Assembly: GCA_009760885.1 (NCBI GenBank)
Contig: CM019697.1
Location: 30,558,710-30,622,709, forward strand
DNA: 64,000 bases
From: Achatina immaculata
Taxonomy: Eukaryota; Mollusca; Gastropoda; Stylommatophora; Achatinidae
Reading direction: 5' to 3'
Position numbers and translations under genes: made by a program. Shown one piece after another: positions 53,902-64,000 of the stretch (position 1 is the stretch's first letter; every line of letters begins with the position of its first letter). The notes under the pieces are model-generated. The model was not told the DNA's origin. It saw only the letters and a list, made by a program, of their open reading frames with translations, and made no database searches.

Positions 53902-55767
53902 ATGACAGACGACATCTTAGGACTGATGGACAAGAGGAGGAGGAGTAAAAATAACGAGGAAAAATATAGCAAGATAAATAAAGAAATAAGACGCAAATGC
54001 AGAGAAGCAAAAGAAGTGTGGTTAAATGAACAGTGCAGACAGATAGAGGACGCTCATAATAAAGACAGCAAAAACATGCATAAACGAATTAATGAACTCA
54101 CAGGCAGGAAAACAAAATATACCACAGGATGCCTGAAATCAAAAGAAGGTAAAATGTTAATGGGAAAAGAAGACATTGTGGACAGGTGGACAGAGTATAT
54201 CGGTGAGCTATATGGAGGAGAAAGACCAGAATTAACACCAGATACTGAAAACTGTGATGGACCGCCAATACTTGAAGATGAAATCATAGATGGCATCAAA
54301 CACATGAAGAAAGGAAAAGCGACTGGGCCTGATAATATAACAATAGAAGAAATAGAGGCACTAGAGGAGACAGGAATAAAAATAATAACCAGATTACTGA
54401 ATGATATTTACAACAGTGGTTATATTCCCAGTGACCTGATTAAATCCACGTTTATAGCACTACCAAAGAAACCAGGTGCAAAGGAATGTGACGACCACCT
54501 GACTATCAGCCTCTCATGTCACATAACGAAGCTACTTCTGAGAATCATTGTGAGAAGAACAAGGAAAAAGATAAAAATGGAAATAGCAGATGAACAGTTT
54601 GGATTTGTTGAAGGAAAGGGAAAACACAATGCCATTTATGCTTTACGAACACTAACAGAAAGAGCTTTAGAAGTACAGAAAGATCTCTACTTATGCTTCA
54701 TTGATTACACCAAGGCATTTGATAAGGTGAAACATAGTGAAATTATTAAAATGCTTGAAGACATCAATATAGACGGCAAAGACTTCAGGATTGTAAAACA
54801 TCTATACTGGCAGCAAGAAGCAGCAGTTCGAGTTGAAAACAGAATTGGAAAATACCAACCTATAAAACAAGGGGTGCGACAAGGATGTGTACTATCTCCA
54901 GACCTTTTTTCTCTGTACAGCGAGAATATTCTAATAACAATCATCACAGAACCAGGCATAAAAATTGGAGGATACAATATTAACAACCTTCGGTATGCTG
55001 ACGACACAGTACTGATAGCTGAGAACCAACAAGACCTGCAAAATCTCTTGGATAAAGTCGCCAAAGAAAGTGAACAGAAAGGCCTTACTCTGAACATCAA
55101 AAAGACAGAGACTATGGTTATATCTAAGAAACAGAATCCACCAGCATGCAGTATAAAATTAAACGGAACCATTCTAAAGCAGGTGCAGAAATTCAAATAC
55201 CTTGGAGCAGTAATAACTTCAGATGGGAAATGCAGAACAGAAATTAGGAAAAGAATAGGCCAAGCAAAGACTGCATTTCAGAGAATGAGAAACATAATAT
55301 TTGACACATCTTTATCAATGAATGTTAGAAAACGAGTACTAAAATGCTATATTGAACCTATCTTGTTATATGGAAGTGAATCATGGACAATAGGCAAGTC
55401 TGCACAAAAATCATTGGAAGCAGCAGAAATGTGGTTTATTAGAAGAATGTTGCGAATCCCCTGGACAGCAAAAATAACTAATGAAGAATGTATGAGAAGA
55501 GCTGGAGAGACAAAAAACCTTGTCAGAAAGATAAGAGAGAGACAATGTACTTTCATAGGACATGCAATGAGAAGAGGGGGCATTGAAAATATTATAACAA
55601 CAGGAAAAATAGAAGGAAGAAGATCAAGAGGAAGACCAAGAGAAATGATACTGGACAGTCTGACGGGATGGTGTGAGGGGAGATCACCAACTGAACTGAT
55701 GGCCTGCATGAAGGATCGGGTACTCTGGAGAAGCATAATAGCCAACGCCAGTCGGCACGGCACCTGA
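53902..55767 (+). CDS. Reverse transcriptase region of LINE B, 621 codons open
   Basis: One uninterrupted frame holds the whole reverse transcriptase: [54 protein letters not shown], and [13 protein letters not shown] (YADD at residues 365-368). It ends with the C-terminal FIGHAMRRGGIENI, GRRSRGRPREMILD and ASRHGT. The family copies RNA into DNA at a chromosomal nick. The first Met follows a frame break, so native translation would start in the endonuclease. It appears functional in isolation, but the element is not. Confidence 0.9.
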   Translation: MTDDILGLMDKRRRSKNNEEKYSKINKEIRRKCREAKEVWLNEQCRQIEDAHNKDSKNMHKRINELTGRKTKYTTGCLKSKEGKMLMGKEDIVDRWTEYIGELYGGERPELTPDTENCDGPPILEDEIIDGIKHMKKGKATGPDNITIEEIEALEETGIKIITRLLNDIYNSGYIPSDLIKSTFIALPKKPGAKECDDHLTISLSCHITKLLLRIIVRRTRKKIKMEIADEQFGFVEGKGKHNAIYALRTLTERALEVQKDLYLCFIDYTKAFDKVKHSEIIKMLEDINIDGKDFRIVKHLYWQQEAAVRVENRIGKYQPIKQGVRQGCVLSPDLFSLYSENILITIITEPGIKIGGYNINNLRYADDTVLIAENQQDLQNLLDKVAKESEQKGLTLNIKKTETMVISKKQNPPACSIKLNGTILKQVQKFKYLGAVITSDGKCRTEIRKRIGQAKTAFQRMRNIIFDTSLSMNVRKRVLKCYIEPILLYGSESWTIGKSAQKSLEAAEMWFIRRMLRIPWTAKITNEECMRRAGETKNLVRKIRERQCTFIGHAMRRGGIENIITTGKIEGRRSRGRPREMILDSLTGWCEGRSPTELMACMKDRVLWRSIIANASRHGT

Positions 55768-55780
55768 TGATGATGATTAT

Positions 55781-55955
55781 TTTCAACCTCATCAAGGGAT
55801 TTTATGCCTATTAATTTGGCCTCTCTTAACAATGTCCTCTTTAGAGTTTCACGTGGACTGGCCTTTTTTTTTTTTTTTGCCCTGTTGTGTTCCACTTGAT
55901 ATCTTGTTTTGGGATTCTCTGATCGTTTCTTCTCATCCCGTGATCATCATATGTC

Positions 55956-55960
<5 letters not shown>
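55781..55960 (-). mobile_element. LINE family C, right part of the copy split by LINE B
   Basis: TTTCAACCTCATCAAGGGAT to TGATCATCATATGTCCATG, in the same order as an unbroken family C copy. The join to 52451 reconstructs the usual GGTGAGCTTTCAACC order. Confidence 0.85.

Positions 55961-55961
<1 letters not shown>

Positions 55962-56014
<53 letters not shown>
55962..56014. repeat. (AT)n microsatellite
   Basis: AT run directly right of the split LINE C copy. Confidence 0.95.
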
Positions 56015-56016
<2 letters not shown>

Positions 56017-57009
56017 CGTATTTTATACATGGGTTCGGTATTATCCATTGTTTCAACCTTCCGCGATAAAGCTAGGAAACAAATAACCGTGGATACGACA
56101 AGATTACTTTATATATCTGTTTCTCGCTTTCAGTGTTCTAATGCGAGGCATATTTGTCTTCTGTATGAGCTATATAAAAATCAGACTGAAAAGTTATTCT
56201 CGCAGATTTTAAATGAAAATGCTTCTTGATGATTTCCTACTTAAGAGCAGAAAAAAAAAACGAAACCCAAAACTGAGGACCATACAAATAATGACTTAAT
56301 GAAGTTCTTACCTGTAAGGAAAACTGATAGTGAAAGTGCCCAAATCAATATTCTTGAGCATTTCAGTTGTTGTGGTCCCATTTTGACGGAGCAGTTATTC
56401 AAGTTTTTTTTTTTTGGTTTTTTTTTTCTTTATTAAAATTCTAAACTGCTGCTTACTGGTTGACGTGAAGAATTTATTACCAGATTGTTCTTGAGTTAGT
56501 TTGCCGCTACACTTTTGTTTTTCGGTGTTTTAGTTTCCCCGGCCGCGCTCTAACATATCCAGCACGATAGACACTTTAAATAGTGACGGAGGGCCACTCA
56601 AACCGGATATGACGTTAGCATAGATTCACCTGTACACGAAATTACTGAGCCTGGGCCAAATTGTCCTAACTGGAACAAGGAAATTTACAAAAGAAATGCT
56701 TTTTAAAACACACATGCTAGATTCTTTTTAACATTGTAAACAGTTTAGCTTTCCTTTCTTTAAGCAAAAGTACTCGAATGTTTCGTCTTCACATTTCTAT
56801 TTTCATTTATAGATTACACCTTTCTTACACATTCCCGCACTGCTGCACAAAAGCCATGAAAGAAGAAAAATTAGCTCTGATCAGTGACTTTTCCTGTACC
56901 AGACGGAGTGGCACACACAGACGGAGAGAGAGGAGAGCCGGCCAAGACTTTGATCTATCTTATTGACTTGCTATCAGAAATAGTTTGAGGAATTATAGGA
57001 GTCTCACAA
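56015..57009. other. No gene seen
   Basis: Unique sequence with homopolymer T runs near 56405-56430. Open frames are short and unlike known families. Confidence 0.5.
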
Positions 57010-58205
57010 GTTAGCTCCCCTCGTCTCAGTGAATGACTTGTAGAAGTAGATAAATTAAGCTAGTATATGGTACCTCATGTCAGTGAATGACTTGTAGAAG
57101 TAGATAAATTAAGTTAGTATATGGTACCTAATGACAGTGAACGACTTGTAGAAGCAGATAAATCACCCTAGTTTATGGTACCTCGTCTCAATGAATCACT
57201 TGTAGAAGTAGATAAATTAAGCTAGTATATGGTACCTCATGTCAGTAAATGACTTGTAGAAGTAGATAAATTAAGCTAGTATATGGTACCTTGTCTCAGT
57301 GAATGACTTGTAGAAGTAGATAAATTAAGCTAGTATATGGTACCTCGTCTCAGTGAATGACTTGTAGAAGTAAATAAATTAAGCTAGTATATGGTACCTC
57401 GTCTCAGTGAATGACTTGTAGAAGTAAATAAATTAAGCTAGTATATGGTACCTCGTCTCAGTGAATGACTTGTAGAAGTAAATAAATTAATCTAGTATAT
57501 GGTACCTCGTCTCAGTGAATGACTTGTAGAAGTAAATAAATTAAGCTAGTATATGGTACCTCGTCTCAGTGAATGACTTGTAGAAGTAAATAAATTAAGC
57601 TAGTATGTGGTACCTCATGTCAGTGAATGACTTGTAGAAGTAGACAAATTAAGCTAGTATGTGGTACCTCATGTCAGTGAATGACTTGTAGAAGTAGATA
57701 AATTAAGCTAGTATATGGTACCTCGTCTCAGTGAATGACTTGTAGAAGTAGATAAATTAAGCTAGTATATGGTACCTCATGTCAGTAAATGACTTGTAGA
57801 AGTAGAGAAATTAAGCTAGTATATGGTAAATCGTCTCAGTGAATGACTTGTAGAAGTAGACAAATTAAGCTAGTATATGGTACCTCATGTCAGTGAATGA
57901 CTTGTAGAAGTAGATAAATCACCCTAGTTTATGGTACCTCGTCTCAATGAATAACTTGTAGAAGTAGACAGATTACGCTAGTATGTATATGGTACCTCGT
58001 CTCAGTGAATGACTTGTAGAAGTAGATAAATTAAGCTAGTATATAGTACCTCATGTCAGTGAATGACTTGTAGAAGTAGATAAATCACCGTAGTATATGG
58101 TACCTCGTCTCAATGAATGACTTGTAGATAAATCACCGTAGTATATGGTACCTCGTCTCAATGAATGACTTGTAGAAGTAGATAAATCACCCTAGTATAT
58201 GGTAC
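57010..58205. repeat. Minisatellite, 54-bp unit, about 22 copies
   Basis: Units of GGTACCTCGTCTCAGTGAAT, GACTTGTAGAAGTAGATAAA, TTAAGCTAGTATAT. Two subtypes alternate: CTCGTCTC and CTCATGTC after GGTAC. Each unit has a KpnI-type GGTACC. Confidence 0.95.
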
Positions 58206-58224
58206 CGTTTTTGTACCATATACT
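58194..58224. repeat. Perfect inverted repeat at the end of the 54-bp array
   Basis: Arms AGTATATGGTAC and GTACCATATACT of 12 bp with a 7-bp loop. It uses the last array unit and the first bases after it. Confidence 0.85.
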
Positions 58225-58234
58225 ATCCATGGCA

Positions 58235-58655
58235 AAGTATGCCTGTGAGACCTGGACACTTAACAAAACAGCTGAGAAACACATAAATGCCTTTGAATGT
58301 AAATGCTACAGAAGAGTTCTCCAAATATCATGGACACAAAAAAGAACAAATATATCCATACTACGAGAACTTAATATTGAAGAAGGCTGGCTAGTAAAGA
58401 GGATTAAACAGAGAAAACTTAAATATTTTGGACACATTAAACGTCATGATAATCTAGAGAAGACCATCTTGGAAGGGTACATAATGGGAAAAAGAGAGGA
58501 AGACCAAGGCGGAGATGGCTGCAAGACATCGTTGATAATCTGCAAATGGATACATCAGCAGCAGGCCATCTTGCTTACAACCGAAAGGCATACAAAAGAG
58601 CTGTTGGGGGGGGGGGGGCAAATTTCCCCAAGGGACATGCAAATGACTTGTGACA
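58235..58655 (+). mobile_element. LINE family A, 3-prime fragment adjoining the 54-bp array
   Basis: It opens at TATGCCTGTGAGACCTGGAC (YACETWTLNK) and runs to GGGACATGCAAATG. Frameshifted near 58490. A run of G at 58606-58618 replaces the AGGGAGG found in the other copies. Confidence 0.85.
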
Positions 58656-59559
58656 GTAACGTCCTGCTGCAGTTTTTAGGGGGCCTAATAGTAAGTGTCC
58701 TCGGGTCCCGACTTGCCTCTACACGGCCATGACTGCACCACCACGTGCGCACACACACACACTCACACACACACACTGAGAAAAGAAACAATCTCCGCGG
58801 ATCTGCCCACATTCTACCTGTCAGCCTGAAATTAGATGACAGTAGAAGGAAGAAGTGAACAACAAAGTGATCTATTGTCATCCTTTCTGTTAGAGAAACT
58901 GTGTCAAAGTGCACTGGTAGACACTGGCCTCTTGTTATTGCTAGTGGTTTTAATAAGCAGTTAGGAGAAGCAATCTGTGCTTGCTTGAGTCGCATAATGT
59001 AAAATTTGTGACTGGAAGCTTTTGTTTGTTATTCCGAATGTGTAAATTTATATGTTAAACCTATCACATTTCATGATATTTTATATTTATTTTATATGTT
59101 ATTACAATAAAATAGGTATTTCCATCATTTTTTTTCAAATGAGAGATTGCAGCAGTATTGTAAAGATGGACATGTTGTTGGCAGTGTCAGTGCGAGGGCT
59201 ATATTGTGCCATATGCAAGACAAACTAAATCTATAGAAAACTATGCTCCTCAAAGGCCAGTACTGAGTCCTTCTGAGGTCTGCGTTTCAGGCAGCTGCTT
59301 AGTTTGTTTAGTAGGAAGAGAGACTCTTGTTAGTAGGCACTGAAAAAAAAATTCACTCAGCGAACAGATTTTTCTTTTATTATAAAAACTCTTTTCACTC
59401 CAAACAACAAAGGCATTGTTAATCTTGCACGCCCATACGAATCGATGCTTAGAGTGATAAAAGACGCATTGAAATAAATAATAAATAAATAAATAAAATG
59501 AAAAGTAGCACATTTCTAACCCAGCCCATATTTTTAAATTATAGAGTAACTATTTAGAG
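58656..59559. other. No gene seen
   Basis: Contains a short (CA)n near 58745-58775. Open frames are short. Confidence 0.5.
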
Positions 59560-60085
59560 GATATCTATCGCTCTTCAGAAAGTAAAACACCTAAAGAATC
59601 TGTGGACAGGAACAGACAGAACTACAAAGATAAGATTTTTAAGGGCATGCATCTGTCCCATCGCAACATATACCTGTGAGACCTGGACACTTAACAAAAC
59701 AGCTGAGAAACACATAAATGCCTTTGAATGTAAGTGCTACAGGAGAGTTCTTCAAATATCATGGACACAAAAATGAACAAATATATCCATACTACAAGAA
59801 CTTAATATTGAAGAAGGCTGGCTAGTAAAGAGGATTAAACAGAGAAAAACTTAAATATTTTGTACACATTAAACATCATGATAATCCAGAGAAGACCGTC
59901 TTTGAAGGGTACATAATGGGAAAAAGAAAGAGAAGCAGACCAAGGCGAAGATGGCTGCAAGACATCGTTGATGATCTGCAAATGGATGCATCAGCAGCAA
60001 GCCATCTTGCTCACAACCGAAAGACCTACAGGAATGCTGTTAGGGAGGCAAAGTTCCGCAAAGGACATGTAAATGAATGAATGAG
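59560..60085 (+). mobile_element. LINE family A, 3-prime fragment (first duplicate)
   Basis: It begins at AGGATATCTATCGCTCTTCA and ends in the TGAA tail. It has a TGA in the KRTNISI region. Part of the 715-bp duplicated block. Confidence 0.85.
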
Positions 60086-60388
60086 AGGAACTAACTTCCT
60101 TCCATGTTCTTTGTATCAAAATTTCTCATCAATACGTATTCTGACACAGCATGGAAAGTAATTCAGGACTGGAAAAGTTAATCTGCATTCGTATTGGAAG
60201 TCAATATAGAAAAGTGTTAAGTTTTCGATATGTCTATGAAGTCTGGTAAATCTGGTATTTAGAATGACTACCGCTGTATTTAGGGCGGCCCAGTTTGTTG
60301 AGTTGTTAGACACTCGGTCTACTAATCCGGTGGTACGTGGTTCAAATCTCAGAAGGTTTTTTTTTGTACCACCATAACAGAAATTCCA
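59672..60388 (+). repeat. 715-bp duplicated block, copy 1
   Basis: LINE A end, a unique spacer of about 200 bp, and a SINE head. It recurs at 60715-61431 with constant offset 1043 and few base changes. Confidence 0.9.
60283..60385 (+). mobile_element. tRNA-derived SINE, truncated by LINE M
   Basis: CAGTTTGTTGAGTTGTTAGA and GTGGTTCAAATCTCAG (B box-like), T-run, then a switch at AACAGAAATTCC to LINE sequence. Partner of 61325. Confidence 0.75.
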
Positions 60389-60712
60389 TGCAAGAAAAAG
60401 CAGATAGCCTGTCTTCACTGGCTAGTAAAATAGGACTTGAAATTAACAAGGACAAAACAAAAATAATGAAACTTCCTATTAATCAAAACGGAAAAAAACA
60501 CGTAGAAGGGACAGATATTGAATAAGTCAATCAATTTGCATACCTTGGCAGCTACATAGACCAGGATAGTGACACCAGAAAGGAAGTTAGAATTAGAATT
60601 GCAAAAGCAGCATCGATCTTCAAGAATCTTGAGAACATATGGAATTCAAAAGTTATAAGCACAAAAACCAAGTTAAGATTATTCAATTCAAATGTAATAT
60701 CCACCCTCATTT
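60385..60712 (+). mobile_element. LINE family M, reverse transcriptase C-terminal fragment
   Basis: It encodes LASKIGLEINKDKTKIMKL, an in-frame stop, then QFAYLGSYIDQDSDTRKEVR and TKLRLFNSNVISTLIYACETW. This is the region after YADD in an RTE-type element, distinct from families A and B. Confidence 0.75.
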
Positions 60713-61126
60713 ATGCCTGTGAGACCTGGACACTTAACAAAACAGCTGAGAAACACATAAATGCCTTTGAATGTAAGTGCTACAGGAGAGTTCTTCAAAT
60801 ATCATGGACACAAAAATGAACAAATATATCTATACTACAAGAACTTAATATTGAAGAAGGCTGGCTAGTAAAGAGGATTAAACAGAGAAAAACTTAAATA
60901 TTTTGTACACATTAAACATCATGATAATCCAGAGAAGACCGTCTTTGAAGGGTACATAATGGGAAAAAGAAAGAGAAGCAGACCAAGGCGAAGATGGCTG
61001 CAAGACATCGTTGATGATCTGCAAATGGATGAATCAGCAGCAAGCCATCTTGCTCACAACCGAAAGACCTACAGGAATGCTGTTAGGGAGGCAAAGTTCC
61101 GCAAGGGACATGTAAATGAATGAATG
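60712..61126 (+). mobile_element. LINE family A, 3-prime fragment (second duplicate, chimeric)
   Basis: Nearly identical to 59670-60085, including the same TGA. On its left it is fused in the shared YACETW motif to the reverse transcriptase end of a different LINE. Confidence 0.85.
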
Positions 61127-61431
61127 AGAGGAACTAACTTCCTTCCATGTTCTTTGTATCAAAATTTCTCATCAATACGTATTCTGACACAGCATGGAAG
61201 GTAATTCAGGACTGGAAAAGCTAACCTGCATTCGTATTGGAAGTCAATATAGAAAAGTGTTAAGTTTTCGATATGTCTATGAAGTCTGGTAAATCTGGTA
61301 TTTAGAATGACTACCGCTGTATTTAGGGCGGCCCAGTTTGTTGAGTTGTTAGACACTCGGTCTACTAATCCGGTGGTACGTGGTTCAAATCTCAGAAGGT
61401 TTTTTTTTGTACCACCATAACAGAAACTCCA
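60715..61431 (+). repeat. 715-bp duplicated block, copy 2
   Basis: See 59672-60388. No indels were seen between the copies. Confidence 0.9.
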
Positions 61432-61482
61432 AATATGTCTTAATGGCATGAAAATGGGAATTTTACCTTTTACCTTTTATCG
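61325..61482 (+). mobile_element. tRNA-derived SINE, compact copy
   Basis: The same head as at 60283, then AAATATGTCTTAATGGCATG and the tail TTTTACCTTTTACCTTTTA. Confidence 0.75.
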
Positions 61483-62861
61483 ACTTATTTAGTAGCTTTC
61501 CTTTTTCAATCATGATGGTGCGAGATAGAAACTATCCCACCAGATTACGAAAATTGGTGATGATGTATGATGTAGTTTACAAACGTACCATGTAAGCTTT
61601 AGTAAAACTGCATAACCGACATTCGTCTACTTTCATATGAAAAACAAAATGGCGCTGCCATCAGCACTACATACATCAATAAAATTCTTTTTTTTTCCAT
61701 TGGTTTTATGTTTGAGGTAGTTGTGGAAGGAAGACGTAGGCGTACACTACTACAATAAGTCATGATTCTGTTGACAGTCAAGACGCTGTGAGTCAGACAA
61801 CGACGCGCCCACAGAATAAATTACACTTATCTCTAAAACAATGCGGCCTTGTCATTCTGAGAACCAGGACTCGTGTTGCCAAGTTGGATCTCACCTGTCA
61901 CGGCGATGAATACACGTTCAGGATAATTAAGCAAATGTCGAGGAAAAACGTGAACTTGGCTTGTCAGAAACGATGTCCATCTAAAAGGGGTTCACCTTTC
62001 TGACTTAGCTATTACTAGATTTTTTGTGCGAGGCTATTGGCACACCTTTTTTTCTTTTTATTTACTATCCCAAAAATAAACTGAAAGACCACGTTTATTT
62101 TTGGTATTTGAATTTATTATGTATTAGGTTTTTTAGTTGATTACGTAGGTAAACATTTCTATTTTAAGTGATGTCGGCTGAAGAGTTCTGGCAATTTCCA
62201 TGCATGAACTTTTAAAATAAAATACTTTTAAAATAAAACTTTAACTTTACTTAATATTTATAATATTCTTCCGCGTAGAAGAGGGGGGGGGGGGAGAGAT
62301 ATTTTAAATTTTTTTAAAATTTGGGCGTTAACTTAAATTTGTTTGGATCTTCCGTCTTTGTAACACGCAGAGAAGTAGATTGTGTATACGAGTATTTCTA
62401 ACTGCGTGTTTCCATATTTACTGAGTCGTTGCATTAATTGCATGCCTTGCCGGATAGCGCTAGAGATCATGCGTTTCCGTCTTCTATAGGCATAGATTTG
62501 ACAAGGGAATGATGATACAGCAGTTGTTTCCCTTCGCTTTCCAATCAATATGCATGCAGTGTTCTCCCCTAGCCTTTGTCTAAGGAGGCCGACCAGTAAG
62601 GCAGCAGCGTTGTTGCATTAAACCTGTAGAAAAAAAAAAGCATTGTTAAGAAAAAAAAACGACTTTTATCTGTGATAATAACAAAGCATTACTATAATAT
62701 TCCATCTTTATTCTTCCCCGAAAACTGTTAAGGACAGAGAACAAGCAAGAAAGAAATGTCGTCGCTATCATCATCTTTAAAAAAAAACCAGCTTCAACAG
62801 ATCTCCAGCTTATTCCGACCACGACCTGGTCAAGCTACTTCCTGCTTCTTGTCTTGTCTTG
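61483..62861. other. No certain gene; one small open frame
   Basis: The plus frame 61788-62003 (71 codons, containing HGDEYTFRIIKQMSRKNVNL and CQKRCPSKRG) has a locally non-AT-rich composition and paired Cys. I do not recognise it. It could be a zinc-binding remnant from a transposon or an isolated exon. Confidence 0.25.
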
Positions 62862-63090
62862 TCTTGTCTTCCTGGAACTACGAGCTGACGTTCTTTGGGT
62901 CTGATGCTGCCATGGTATTGAGGCATAGGAAGAGAGTTATGGGGCTTTTTTTCAGTCCCGAAGTGGAGGTAAAAAGCAGAGAGTATGAGATGCTTCTTTA
63001 ACAGACTCCACCCCCATGGGGACTATGGCGATCTCTGCCTCGTTAGGCGGGCTAGGCCTGTTACTGGGGTACCAGTTTCCTGTCTCTAGC
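62862..63090 (+). repeat. Unclassified interspersed repeat R1, copy 4
   Basis: ACTACGAGCTGACGTTCTTT, AAAAGCAGAGAGTATGAGAT, CCCATGGGGACTATGGCGAT, GGCTAGGCCTGTTACTGGGG. Nearest in sequence to copy 3. Confidence 0.65.
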
Positions 63091-63909
63091 TATTGAGTAC
63101 CATTAGCCCTTCTCATCTTCTTGTTCTGTGCCTTCCCGCCAGAATTGTTTTCAGTATTTTTTGTGCCTTGGTAAGCAAATACTTTTCTACTTAATTTAAT
63201 GAAGAAAAATAACGAAGGTGAAAAAAATATTATAAACAATAAAACTGACCTATCATTCACTATTTATATTTTGATTAAGTAAAATTTGTGTGTAAACTAG
63301 GAACAAATCAGAAACAGCTTTATTAATTAAGGAGCACATAGTTGTGACGTTTCGGTTTGCACCTGAATCATAAAAAAAACCACAGAACTAAAAAATAGAG
63401 AAAGAATATAAAGCTGTTTCTACTGTTTTCCTAGTTTATACATCCTGTTATCACAGCTTTATTGCAGTGGCTTCGTCTATAGTTATATACTTAGTTTTAT
63501 ACACTAATTATTCGTGTGTAAATAAAATTTATGTCCTTGTGACAGCGAATGCTCATTAATATAGTTAATATTTATTCTATAATTGTACATCCTTATTATC
63601 CATTAAATGATTCTACAAATAATTGTTTTTAATGTAGGCTGATTTTCTAAATTAGTTAGTAAAGAAGGCAAGCACGAACAAGTGCAGCAGAATCACAATT
63701 CAAAACGAAACAATGAAAGAGAAAGACGACTGGTGGTTAAAAAAAAACAAAACTTTTCGAATGTCAGATGTTCATCAAGATTTATGGCTCTTATCAAATG
63801 AGAGAGAAAGGTACAGTGTTTAGACAAGGCGAGAACTGACTAAATAGTATCGGGGTTTTTTAATGACAAAATAGAGACCAGTGAGAATTTTGCGTAATGG
63901 AAAGTGTCA

Positions 63910-63911
<2 letters not shown>
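63091..63911. other. No gene seen
   Basis: AT-rich unique sequence up to the terminal microsatellite. Confidence 0.5.
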
Positions 63912-63945
<34 letters not shown>

Positions 63946-64000
63946 CGAGAGAGAGAGCGAGTGTGTGTGAGAGAGAGACAGCGAGAGAGAGTGTGTGTGT
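63912..64000. repeat. (GA)n and (GT)n microsatellite at window end
   Basis: GA run, then mixed GAGAGC and GTGTGT to the edge. Confidence 0.95.

Larger units (their letters stand above)
52452..55780 (+). mobile_element. LINE family B, near full-length RTE-type element (3.3 kb)
   Basis: It starts with a GC-richer 5-prime UTR (ACCCAGCTTGGGTAAAGC). It has an AP-endonuclease region (TWNVRTLFQAGKLENV, ILGMSEVRWTGAG, MGDFNAKVG, SDHDPL), a reverse transcriptase and a short (GAT)n tail after GCACGGCACC. The size fits full-length RTE elements. It sits inside an older minus-strand family C copy whose halves flank it (52367-52451 and 55781-55960). The target duplication is very short or absent. At least three frame breaks lie in the endonuclease part. 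Confidence 0.9.

Noticed and set aside
55347..55895. 182-codon minus-strand ORF
   Set aside because: Antisense of the LINE B reverse transcriptase C-terminus.
57010..58205. CRISPR-like or promoter array
   Set aside because: Continuous 54-bp tandem units without spacers.

Overview
This is a stretch of AT-rich, repeat-dense animal nuclear DNA. The evidence is GT-AG introns, many RTE-type LINE relics, tRNA-derived SINEs, mariner copies and minisatellites. A lophotrochozoan, probably a mollusc, fits the mix, but the sequence does not prove it. There is no prokaryotic, viral or CRISPR signal and no intact LINE.

The only clear host gene lies on the minus strand, from about 39.5 kb down to about 6.35 kb. 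I reconstructed 25 coding exons by hand. Splice phases agree across every junction except one (exon 3 to exon 4). The product is about 1,500 residues and belongs to the mesothelin/stereocilin/otoancorin family of helical-repeat extracellular proteins. Its N-terminal third is acidic and low in complexity. Two near-identical basic sites, NVRRRR and NVRKRR, look like furin-type cleavage sites and would split the precursor into three parts. The middle is made of repeated LxDFDDxD helical modules, including visibly duplicated exons. The C-terminal third carries the family hallmarks (LTPSQI, FVCGLEPAEI, LTKEQL, LTAEQQ). A candidate last exon adds a hydrophobic tail that could direct a GPI anchor. 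One internal exon has a one-base deletion. The first exon and promoter were not found.

Layout: 0-6.3 kb is LINE, mariner and tandem-repeat debris, including a 1.45-kb unknown insertion with a 14-bp target duplication. 6.33-39.5 kb is the gene; its introns hold LINE insertions, three of them (17.56, 29.43 and 30.7 kb) with clear target-site duplications, a 37-bp minisatellite and SINEs. 39.5-64 kb is intergenic. It holds a nearly full-length 3.3-kb RTE-type LINE inside an older LINE, a TA-flanked mariner inside a 41-bp minisatellite, a LINE inside an unclassified repeat, a 1.2-kb 54-bp array ending in a hairpin, and a 715-bp duplication.

The LINE copies fall into families, each with its own C-terminal sequence and simple-repeat tail. 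Below they are called A (tail TGAA), B (tail GAT), C (3-prime end GTTTAACGGCACGG, then GAA), D (minus-strand, zinc-finger-type C-terminus, tail GAA), and E to M for smaller groups.
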